DNA of 64,000 nucleotides from F23-D06 sp002392325 (GTDB lineage Bacteria > Bacteroidota > Bacteroidia > Bacteroidales > WCHB1-69). Within the stretch, counting starts at the first letter, position 1. Each line of letters begins with the position of its first letter. The position numbers and the translations under genes were made by a program. Below, one piece after another: positions 24,637 to 31,812 of the stretch. The stretch lies in NCBI GenBank assembly GCA_946624065.1, contig CAMORT010000003.1:1-64000 (forward strand), given 5' to 3'. Under the pieces are notes generated by a model that was not told the origin of the DNA, searched no databases, and saw nothing but the letters and a program-made list of their open reading frames with translations.

Positions 24637-27546
24637 ATGAAAAGGATCGCTTTTTTTCTGTTCGTTTTCCTGTCTGTTAACGTAAACGCTTTATTTGCTC
24701 AGGATATTATCATGACCAACACCTCGGTGGTGCAGGGTATTACAGAGGATAGTCGAGCTTTTTATGATCCCGGTGGACAGAATGGGGATTTCGGTCTTGG
24801 CATTCGTGACACGCTTACGATGCGCAATTCCATGTCAGGCCAAGGCACGCTGAGCGTGATTTTTGATGATTTTGCCATGGGTTATGGCGATACTTTGTAT
24901 GTTTTCGACAGTCAGACGTGCGACCCGAACCATTTGATTGGCTTCTACAACTCCGTAAATTCTCCCGAGGAGGTTTCCACGGTCTCAGGCTATCTTACCT
25001 TTGTCTTTCATTCCGACAGTATTCATGATTATGGCATCTTGAAGTCGGGTTGGGTGGCACGCGCTTATGTGACTCCGGCTAATCCCGATCAACTTTGGCT
25101 TAATTCTGATAATCAAGGGCTCACCATGACATCTTGTAATTTCAAGTTCTATGATTCAGGTGGCCCAGGGAATATGACAACCAATACCGGAACTGTATGG
25201 TGTGAGCTTCAATCGCCTGTATCTCATGTGAAACTGGAATTCCAATCTTTCAATGTGGCTGGTGTGATGAAGATTTACGATGGGCAGTATTATGATCCCA
25301 ATAAACGTTTGATAGGTCAGTGGCATTCCACTACCGTGGGGCCTACGGGAAAACCACCTGTGTTGTTTTCTTCCGGAAACACCTTGACAGTTGAATATGT
25401 GAGTGCTGCCGGTGATATGAACAAGCCAGGTTGGGAGGCCACGGTGAGCTGCGTTACTGAGCTTTTTGAAAGCCCCGATGGTTCGGCCTGCCCCAGTGTT
25501 GTGAGTCAAAATGAGTTGGGAGAAGACTTGCCAGATACGTTATACCATACATGCGGGGTGCCTATCATTTTGTCGGCTAAGGTGACCGCTACCGGAAGAT
25601 ATACTAACGACTATACGGTGAAATCCATACCATTTAATCCGCCATATCCTTTCACGGCGGGTACATCTTGCAACGCTAATGATGATGATAGCTGGTTGGC
25701 ACAAGTGTCATTAGGATTTACTTTTTCATTTTTTGGTAATAATTATACTACGGTTTATCCAGGAACAAATGCCATAATATCTTTAGAACCAAGATCAGGA
25801 TCTTGTAATTGGAAGTACGGTACACCCCCGGCAAATCCACCATATACCAATATTTCTGGAAACCAGACCCAAGGTCATCCATATAATTATGAAAATGCCA
25901 TTTATGGAGTGTATCATGATGTGCATTGTGCACATTATTCAAATGGTGGTGCTGTTCGTAAGGGCGTTTTAGGTGAATACCCTTGTCGATCTTTTGTTTT
26001 CAATTATGATCACATTGCCTTGTTTGGTAATGATAGTGAGCAAGGAAGCACTCCCAATGAGTATGATAATGGTTATTATAACACCTATCAGATGGTGATG
26101 TATGAGGGCACTAACATTATTGACATCTATGTGAAGCATTGTAGCAAGGGACAGACTGCCACCAGTATTGATGGGAAGGAAGGTGTAATTGGTTTACACA
26201 ACAAATCCTCTTCACAAGTATTATTGGCTCCAGGTAGAGGCCCTGACTGGTGGGTGAATCCAGGTAATCCCCAAAACGAGAATATCAAAAAGAATCAGGC
26301 TAATGACGAGGCTTGGCGTTTTACTCCCATTACACCAATGGATGAAGCCGCCACTATTGACTGGTTTGCCAATACGGTTTCTGACTCTACCTGTGTGGGA
26401 CACTCCAAGAAACTGGTGGTGGACCCTCAGGATTCAACAGATTACATCGTAAGATATCACTTTACAAATGCGGGTAATAATCCATTCGACCTGTATGACA
26501 CCGTGCACGTGATTGTGACGGTGCCGAAGTTGTCGCTGGATACTTTTACCGTTTGTCCAGGAAAAACGGTTAAGTTGGAGCCAATTTACAGTGACACAAC
26601 GGAAATACATCCGGAGAGTTTCTTGTGGAACACCTCAGACACAACAGATACCCTCAGCATTCGAGCAATGCAGACCCAGGAATATGAGCTAACCGTTCTT
26701 TTTGACAACAACTGCCGCCGTACCGCCAGAACTGTCGTGAATGTGGACACTATGGCTATTCCGCATATTTCCGGCGACTCGGTGATCTGCTATGGAGACC
26801 AGGCCCGTTTGGTGGCCCAGGTGGACAGTCCGACCTATGTTTTGCGTTGGGGCAACGGATACGAGGGTGATGTGCTGGTGGTTCGCCCCACCGATACTTC
26901 CACCTATGTGGTGAAAGCCATCGAACCCTCTGATGAGGAATGCTTTACCACGGATACCATAACCGTCGTGGTTCTTCCATTGCCCGAATTGTCATTTACC
27001 TATTCGCCTGAATCAGTGGTGATTGAAAGGGGCGTGGGTACGCTGACCTGCTTCACGGATTGTGACCCCGATTACAATATAGTCTGGAATTTTAATGACC
27101 GGTATAATCCCGAAACTTCCATAATTGAGGATTTGCATTCCGTCACCCATGATTTTACCCATGTGGGATCATACGATGTTACGCTATCCGCCACCAATCA
27201 GTATGAATGTCGCGATTCTGTGACGGAACATGTGCGAGTGTATGTGCCGGTTTCCTTTATGGTGCCCAATGCTTTCACTCCGAATGATGATGGACTTAAC
27301 GATTACTTTATCCCCGTTTATGAAGGCGTTGAATTGGCACAATATCTGATGCTGGTTTATGACCGTGCCGGACGGCTGGTGTTCAAATCCACCAATCCGA
27401 CTGTAGGTTGGGACGGGCGTGATTTTAACGGCCAACTCTGTCCGCAAGGTGTGTACACCTACTATATCCATCATTGGACTCAAATGGATGATTTGCGGGG
27501 AACGGGTCAGCCTGCCATTACGGGCGGTGTAACCTTGATTCGATAA
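24637..27546 (+). CDS. Secreted CUB-like / PKD protein with T9SS type-B sorting domain (969 aa)
   Basis: The signal peptide (MKRIAFFLFVFLSVNVNALFAQ) is followed by two CUB-like domains: FYDPGGQNGDFGLGIRDTLTM... at about 40-140, and FYDSGGPGNMTTNTGTVWCELQ... at about 170-275. A middle region of about 350 residues has no recognised fold. Ig-like segments with WNTSDTTDTLSI and a PKD-like domain (WNFNDRYNPETS, VTHDFTHVGSYDVTLSATNQYEC) come next. The C-terminus is a type-B T9SS sorting domain (VPNAFTPNDDGLNDYFIPVYEG ... WDGRDFNGQLCPQGVYTYYIHH). It should be exported to the cell surface. Its stop is followed directly by the DUF4292 gene. Confidence 0.88.
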   Translation: MKRIAFFLFVFLSVNVNALFAQDIIMTNTSVVQGITEDSRAFYDPGGQNGDFGLGIRDTLTMRNSMSGQGTLSVIFDDFAMGYGDTLYVFDSQTCDPNHLIGFYNSVNSPEEVSTVSGYLTFVFHSDSIHDYGILKSGWVARAYVTPANPDQLWLNSDNQGLTMTSCNFKFYDSGGPGNMTTNTGTVWCELQSPVSHVKLEFQSFNVAGVMKIYDGQYYDPNKRLIGQWHSTTVGPTGKPPVLFSSGNTLTVEYVSAAGDMNKPGWEATVSCVTELFESPDGSACPSVVSQNELGEDLPDTLYHTCGVPIILSAKVTATGRYTNDYTVKSIPFNPPYPFTAGTSCNANDDDSWLAQVSLGFTFSFFGNNYTTVYPGTNAIISLEPRSGSCNWKYGTPPANPPYTNISGNQTQGHPYNYENAIYGVYHDVHCAHYSNGGAVRKGVLGEYPCRSFVFNYDHIALFGNDSEQGSTPNEYDNGYYNTYQMVMYEGTNIIDIYVKHCSKGQTATSIDGKEGVIGLHNKSSSQVLLAPGRGPDWWVNPGNPQNENIKKNQANDEAWRFTPITPMDEAATIDWFANTVSDSTCVGHSKKLVVDPQDSTDYIVRYHFTNAGNNPFDLYDTVHVIVTVPKLSLDTFTVCPGKTVKLEPIYSDTTEIHPESFLWNTSDTTDTLSIRAMQTQEYELTVLFDNNCRRTARTVVNVDTMAIPHISGDSVICYGDQARLVAQVDSPTYVLRWGNGYEGDVLVVRPTDTSTYVVKAIEPSDEECFTTDTITVVVLPLPELSFTYSPESVVIERGVGTLTCFTDCDPDYNIVWNFNDRYNPETSIIEDLHSVTHDFTHVGSYDVTLSATNQYECRDSVTEHVRVYVPVSFMVPNAFTPNDDGLNDYFIPVYEGVELAQYLMLVYDRAGRLVFKSTNPTVGWDGRDFNGQLCPQGVYTYYIHHWTQMDDLRGTGQPAITGGVTLIR

Positions 27547-28194
27547 ATGTCACGGATTCTGAAAATTACGATGATGCTTTGCTGCGGCATTCTCTTGTTG
27601 GGAATGTCGGGTTGCGCCACTGCGCAAGTGGCGCAGGATACGATTGCGGGACCGCAAATTGACACGGTACTTGCTTCGGTGGACACAATGCCTCCCCTGG
27701 CTTCCGGTTACCAGTGGCTCTCCTATCGAGGCAAGGCCGATATCGTCGATACCGGTGGCACACGCACCTGCAACTTCTTCTTTGTGAACCGTGTGGATAG
27801 TATTATCTATTTGAATGTCAGCGCATACGGTATTGAGGTGATGCGGGCGGTGCTAACCCCTGACAGCATCAAATATGTCAACAAACTTACCTATCAGTAC
27901 TATGCGGGCACCTACGCGCCCCTTCGGTTGTTGTTGAAACGGCCGGTGAACTTCGCTCTGGTACAGGACATATTGCAAGGATACGGCGATGAGCGTCTGG
28001 CGCACTCATCCTTTTCGTGCGAATATCATGATTTTGCCGCAATGGATTCCACCCGTTCCTTTTTTACGGAAATGATATTGAAAGACTTGAATCATCTGGT
28101 TGAAATTCAGGCCCATCTAAAGGTGATACGCTTTGATGTGCCAGGTCCCACGGGTATTAAAATTCCCGAGAAGTTCACGGAACTGAAACTATAG
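27547..28194 (+). CDS. DUF4292 family lipoprotein
   Basis: The 215-residue product has a lipoprotein signal with lipobox GMSGC (Cys22) and the DUF4292 pattern: YRGKADIVDTGGTRTCNFFFVNRVDSIIYLNVSAYGIEVMRAVLTPDSIKYVNKL at about 60-115. The family resembles LolA/LolB folds that carry lipoproteins to the outer membrane. The start codon follows the preceding stop without any gap, and queG starts 5 bp after its stop, so translation is likely coupled across the three genes. The fold comparison is known from the family; function here is inferred. Confidence 0.85.
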   Translation: MSRILKITMMLCCGILLLGMSGCATAQVAQDTIAGPQIDTVLASVDTMPPLASGYQWLSYRGKADIVDTGGTRTCNFFFVNRVDSIIYLNVSAYGIEVMRAVLTPDSIKYVNKLTYQYYAGTYAPLRLLLKRPVNFALVQDILQGYGDERLAHSSFSCEYHDFAAMDSTRSFFTEMILKDLNHLVEIQAHLKVIRFDVPGPTGIKIPEKFTELKL

Positions 28195-28199
28195 TGGTG

Positions 28200-29108
28200 A
28201 TGCGTTCCGATCAAGTGAAGCAATGGATTCTGGATGCCGGTTTCTCTCATGTGGGCATTGCTCCGGCGCACGCTTTGTGCGAGGCGGAGGAGCGGTTTAT
28301 GGCTGCCATAGGGGAGGGGAGGCACGCGGACATGCGCTTCCTGGAACGCGATGTGCACAAGCGCTTCGATCCTGTGGAACTGCTCCCCGGGTGCCAGAGT
28401 GTCATTGTGGCGGCTCTCGATTACCGCATTGCCGAGCAACCCGCCAGCGACAAGTACCGGACTGCCCGTTACACTTGGATTGAGGACTATCATGTGCTGG
28501 TGAAACGGATGTTGCAAGAAGTGGTGAGCAAGATGTCGGAACAGAATTCGTCGGCGCAATGCCGCATCACGGTGGACAGCTCCTGCATTTCGGAAAAGAA
28601 CTGGGCGGTAGAGGCCGGGGTTGGCTGCTATGGCAAAAACGGTCTGGTGCACAACGATGACGGGTCTTATTTCGTGTTCGGCATTATTTTGACCACTTGC
28701 GCCTTCGATCACTACGATTCTCCGAAAAAATCGGACTGCGGCGATTGCATGTTGTGTGTGAACAGTTGTCCGGCCCAGGCATTGTCACCCTATAAAGTGG
28801 ATGCGAACAAATGCTTTGCCTATCAGACGGTGGAGAATAAAAATACTGATAATGAGGTGTTTGTAAGGGCTCCATTGGTCTTTGGATGCGATTGTTGTCA
28901 GGAGGTTTGTCCAAAAAACAAAAAAAATGCCGGTCTGCGTCCGAATGTATTGAAAAGTTCATTATTTTTGCGGCTCCAAAATGAGGAGATGGAAAACCTC
29001 TCACCGGAGGAATTCAAAACCTATTTTGGAGACACTGCGATGGCACGAAGGAAGTATGAGCGATTTAGCCGTGCCATATCTGCTAAAAAGTCTAAAAATT
29101 CAGAATAA
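28200..29108 (+). CDS. queG: Epoxyqueuosine reductase
   Basis: QueG makes queuosine from epoxyqueuosine in tRNA, using cobalamin and two [4Fe-4S] clusters. The 302-residue protein has the conserved VDSSCISEKNWAVEAGVGCYGKNGLVHNDDGSYFVFGIILT segment, and two ferredoxin-like motifs: CGDCMLCVNSCPAQAL and FGCDCCQEVCPKNK. The ATG at 28200 is preferred over two in-frame GTG codons at 28194 and 28197, the first of which overlaps the upstream stop. It lies in an operon between DUF4292 and kdsD, next to a tRNA-Leu gene, although Leu tRNAs are not substrates. Confidence 0.93.
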   Translation: MRSDQVKQWILDAGFSHVGIAPAHALCEAEERFMAAIGEGRHADMRFLERDVHKRFDPVELLPGCQSVIVAALDYRIAEQPASDKYRTARYTWIEDYHVLVKRMLQEVVSKMSEQNSSAQCRITVDSSCISEKNWAVEAGVGCYGKNGLVHNDDGSYFVFGIILTTCAFDHYDSPKKSDCGDCMLCVNSCPAQALSPYKVDANKCFAYQTVENKNTDNEVFVRAPLVFGCDCCQEVCPKNKKNAGLRPNVLKSSLFLRLQNEEMENLSPEEFKTYFGDTAMARRKYERFSRAISAKKSKNSE

Positions 29109-29114
29109 GGAATC

Positions 29115-30089
29115 GTGGATTTGAAAGACAGGAACGACATAATCAACTACGCCGCCGAGGTGTTGCAAGAGGAGGCGAATGCTGTACAAACCCTCAAACA
29201 GTATCTGACGGATGATTTTGTGAAGAGTGTGGAGACGATTCTGAATTCAAAAGGCCGGGTCATCGTCACCGGCATTGGAAAAAGCGCGATAATCGGTCAG
29301 AAGATCGTTTCCACGCTGAATTCCACCGGCACACCGGCAGTCTTCATGCACGCGGCGGATGCCATACATGGGGATCTGGGCATTATCCAGCAAGACGATG
29401 TGGTTCTTTGCATATCCAAGAGCGGCAACACACCTGAAATTTCTTTGTTGACGCCCTTTCTGAAGAAAAACGGCAACATCCTGATTGCAATGGTCGGCAA
29501 TACGGAGTCGCACCTCGCCCGCGAGGCCCATTATGTGCTCAATTGCACTGTGGAACGGGAAGCCAGTCCCAATAATCTGGCCCCAACAAGCAGTTCCACC
29601 GCCCAATTGGCCCTTGGCGACGCCCTTGCCTCCACCCTGATCAAGCTGCGCGGCTTCACTTCCGAAGATTTCGCCCAACTCCATCCAGGTGGCATTTTGG
29701 GAAAACGCCTCTATATGAAAGTCAAGGACTTGTACAAGTTCAACGATGTTCCGATGGTGGCCCCAACTGACCCGATGCAGACCGTGATTTTGGAAATCTC
29801 CGGCAAATGCCTCGGCGTAACCGCCGTGGTGGAGAATGAGAAGGTGGTGGGAGCCATCACCGACGGCGACCTCCGGCGAATGCTGGAACGCAATCCAGAT
29901 TACAGTCGCCTCACCGCACAGGATGTGATGACAAAACAGCCGAAATCGGTCCACGAAGAAACCCTCGTCGTGGATGCGCTGGAACTGATGAAGAGCAAGA
30001 ACATCACCAACCTCTTTGTCATTGACAGCCAGGAACGTTATCTTGGAGTGATTCATCTCCACGATATCATCAAGGAGGGTATTTACTAA
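29115..30089 (+). CDS. kdsD: D-arabinose 5-phosphate isomerase (KpsF/GutQ family)
   Basis: The 324-residue enzyme converts ribulose 5-phosphate to arabinose 5-phosphate, the first step of Kdo synthesis for LPS. The SIS domain shows GRVIVTGIGKSAIIGQKIVSTLNSTGTPAVFMHAADAIHGDLG and LCISKSGNTPEI (about 48-115), followed by HPGGILGKRL and two CBS domains (about 205-324). The start is GTG at 29115; there is no nearby in-frame ATG. The stop codon lies 2 bp before the tRNA-Leu gene, so the tRNA is probably processed from this transcript. Confidence 0.92.
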   Translation: MDLKDRNDIINYAAEVLQEEANAVQTLKQYLTDDFVKSVETILNSKGRVIVTGIGKSAIIGQKIVSTLNSTGTPAVFMHAADAIHGDLGIIQQDDVVLCISKSGNTPEISLLTPFLKKNGNILIAMVGNTESHLAREAHYVLNCTVEREASPNNLAPTSSSTAQLALGDALASTLIKLRGFTSEDFAQLHPGGILGKRLYMKVKDLYKFNDVPMVAPTDPMQTVILEISGKCLGVTAVVENEKVVGAITDGDLRRMLERNPDYSRLTAQDVMTKQPKSVHEETLVVDALELMKSKNITNLFVIDSQERYLGVIHLHDIIKEGIY

Positions 30090-30091
30090 CT

Positions 30092-30173
30092 GCCCGGATG
30101 GCGGAAGTGGTAGACGCGCACGTTTCAGGTGCGTGTGCCGAAAGGCGTGCAGGTTCAAGTCCTGTTCCGGGCA
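30092..30173 (+). tRNA. tRNA-Leu (anticodon CAG)
   Basis: An 82-nt class II tRNA with acceptor arms GCCCGGA and TCCGGGC, discriminator A at 30173 and no encoded CCA. The anticodon CAG is at 30126-30128 in loop TTCAGGT, the variable arm is about 15 nt, and the T-loop is GTTCAAGTC. It begins 2 bp after the kdsD stop. Its last 16 bases and 5 further bases are duplicated at 34890-34910, marking it as the target site of an integrated element. Confidence 0.95.
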
Positions 30174-30178
30174 CTGAA
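30158..30178 (+). repeat. Left attachment site of the tRNA-Leu element (attL-like)
   Basis: 21 bp starting AGTCCTGTTCC and ending GGGCACTGAA, comprising the 3' end of the tRNA-Leu plus 5 flanking bases, are identical to 34890-34910. The distance between copies is 4,732 bp. Confidence 0.9.
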
Positions 30179-30229
30179 GGATTTTGCAAGTAGTTCAAAA
30201 TGAACGAAAATGCAGAATCCTTTTTTTTG
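30177..30229 (+). terminator. Terminator after tRNA-Leu, supplied by the element
   Basis: AAGGATTTTGCA pairs with TGCAGAATCCTT (one G-U wobble), with a nested GTTC / GAAC hairpin, followed by eight T. Because it lies inside the direct repeats, it came with the inserted element and replaces the original terminator, now at 34909-34951. Confidence 0.8.
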
Positions 30230-30303
30230 TGTCGTTTTGTCACGAGTCATATTTTATGTGTTCATGCATAAAAATTATTGTTTTGCTGTTACAAAATAAT
30301 ACT

Positions 30304-30311
30304 TATCTTTG
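30304..30311 (+). promoter_or_regulatory. Bacteroidota -7 element for the DUF1016 nuclease gene
   Basis: TATCTTTG lies 21 bp before the ATG at 30333 and rules out the more upstream in-frame TTG at 30309 as the start. Confidence 0.65.
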
Positions 30312-30332
30312 CATTCTAAAAACAACAAAACT

Positions 30333-31499
30333 ATGACTAACAAAACGACATTTATTTCCCGTGACATCATGACTGCCGATGAGGGCTATGTGCAATGGAT
30401 GGCTGACATCAAGCAGCGTTTCCGTCAAAGCCAATTAAAAGCGGCAGTTCGAGTGAACACCACCATGCTTGAATTTTACTGGAGTGTAGGCCGTGATTTG
30501 GTGGCACTGCGTGCTGAAGAGCGTTGGGGATCTGGCGTGGTTAAACAATTTGCCCTTGACATGCGGCAGGCATTTCCTAATGAAACAGGATTCTCATACT
30601 CCAATGTAAAATACATGAAACAATGGTATTTATATTATTATGAGAGAGTTATAAAATGTCAGCAAGCGGCTAACGAAAAAAGCCACCAGCTTGGTGGCCA
30701 ATTGGAAGTCGTTGAAAAAAGCCAGCAAATTGCTGGCCAAATTGATATTCTGAAGAAAGGCCAGCAGCCTGCTGGCCAATTAGAGATGCCCGAGATTTTT
30801 GGAAGAATACCGTGGTTCCATCATGTCCAGATCATTTCCAAATGTAAGACTCTTGATGATGCTTTATTCTATATCGATCGAGTGGTGGCAGAAGGCTGGA
30901 GCCGCAGCAAACTTGAGAACCAAATTGCCGCTAATCTTTACGGCAGTCAAGGTGCAGCGGTTAATAATTTTGCAAGCACATTGCCTTCCACACAGAGCCA
31001 ATTGGCGAAAGAACTATTGAAAGACCCTTATCATTTCGACTTCCTGTCCATGGAAGAGGAGTATGTGGAAAAAGACTTGGAAGACGCCCTTGTCTCGAAG
31101 GTCACGCAGTTCCTGTTGGAGTTGGGGAAAGGTTTTTCATATGTGGGTCGTCAGATGGAGTTGCAAATGCCCGGAGGGCAGACCTTCTTTCCCGACTTGT
31201 TGTTCTATCACATACCGCAGCACCGCTATGTTGTCGTTGAGTTGAAGGTGGTGAAGTTCATCCCCGAGTTTGCCGGCAAACTGAATTTCTATGTCTCTGC
31301 CGTTGACGAGTTGTTGCGTGCTGAGGGCGACAACCCCACCGTAGGACTGATTATCTGCAAATCGAGCGACAAGACCGTTGTGGAATGGTCGTTGAAAGAC
31401 ATCAGCAAGCCTCTTGGCGTATCCACCTACCAACTTGAGCAGGTGGTCGCTCGCACGGTGAGAGAGTTGGAACAGAGGAAAGGAGAGGGACGGAAATAG
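30333..31499 (+). CDS. DUF1016 / YhcG family PD-(D/E)xK nuclease
   Basis: The 388-residue protein has an N-terminal helical winged-helix-like region of the DUF1016_N type (NTTMLEFYWSVGRDLV ... WGSGVVKQFALDMRQAFPNETGFSYSNVKYMKQWY, about 40-100). A C-terminal nuclease domain has FPDLLFYH (the Asp) and YVVVELKVVKF (the ExK), and continues GKLNFYVSAVDELLR. Between them is a linker with three 13-residue repeats (KSHQLGGQLEVVE, KSQQIAGQIDILK, KGQQPAGQLEMPE), each encoded by a palindromic 39-bp unit. DUF1016 genes are often found within or beside restriction-modification loci and other mobile accessory regions; no such methylase is here. The start at ATG 30333 fits the -7 element. Confidence 0.88.
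   Translation: MTNKTTFISRDIMTADEGYVQWMADIKQRFRQSQLKAAVRVNTTMLEFYWSVGRDLVALRAEERWGSGVVKQFALDMRQAFPNETGFSYSNVKYMKQWYLYYYERVIKCQQAANEKSHQLGGQLEVVEKSQQIAGQIDILKKGQQPAGQLEMPEIFGRIPWFHHVQIISKCKTLDDALFYIDRVVAEGWSRSKLENQIAANLYGSQGAAVNNFASTLPSTQSQLAKELLKDPYHFDFLSMEEEYVEKDLEDALVSKVTQFLLELGKGFSYVGRQMELQMPGGQTFFPDLLFYHIPQHRYVVVELKVVKFIPEFAGKLNFYVSAVDELLRAEGDNPTVGLIICKSSDKTVVEWSLKDISKPLGVSTYQLEQVVARTVRELEQRKGEGRK
30682..30777 (+). repeat. Three palindromic 39-bp repeats inside the DUF1016 gene
   Basis: Inverted repeats GCCACC-AGCTT-GGTGGC (30682-30698), GCCAGCA-AAT-TGCTGGC (30721-30737) and GGCCAGCAG-C-CTGCTGGCC (30759-30777) recur with an exact 39-bp period, keeping frame. Each could form a hairpin in DNA or mRNA. 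Confidence 0.85.
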
Positions 31500-31812
31500 G
31501 TTGCACAGGGCGGTTGTATTTTTGCAAATGAGAAACGAAACAGAAACGAAGCAAATAATTTTAAAGAAGCATATTATTTGTTCGAATAACTGACTCTAAA
31601 TTATTCGTATAATAAAAATCCACATCGAAATGTGTCACCATCTCGAAGTTTAAGATTTTTTTGTTATTTTTGTATCGTCTTTTTTTTGTTTTGGAGAGAA
31701 ACCAAAACTCCCCTTCCATATTATAACCTTAAATTATGTTTCACAATACCATTCCTATTAAATATAATTCTTCAACTGTAACTTTAACGGAATAATGCCT
31801 GCCTTTTTGTGA
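31500..31812. other. AT-rich gap in the element with hairpins and promoter-like sites
   Basis: No clear gene. On the plus strand there are two TATTTTTG -7 elements (31517-31524 and 31665-31672), a 21-codon frame at 31528-31593, and three small inverted repeats: CAAATAAT (31552-31559 / 31573-31580), CGAATAA (31583-31589 / 31601-31607) and CACAT-CGAA-ATGTG (31621-31634). The gap separates convergent genes, so terminators are expected; two promoters are not, and a small RNA is possible. Confidence 0.4.

Noticed and set aside
30682..30777. CRISPR array, because of regularly spaced palindromic repeats
   Set aside because: There are only three units, the repeats differ from each other, the spacers are similar to each other, and the whole region is in frame in a nuclease gene. 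No cas genes are present.
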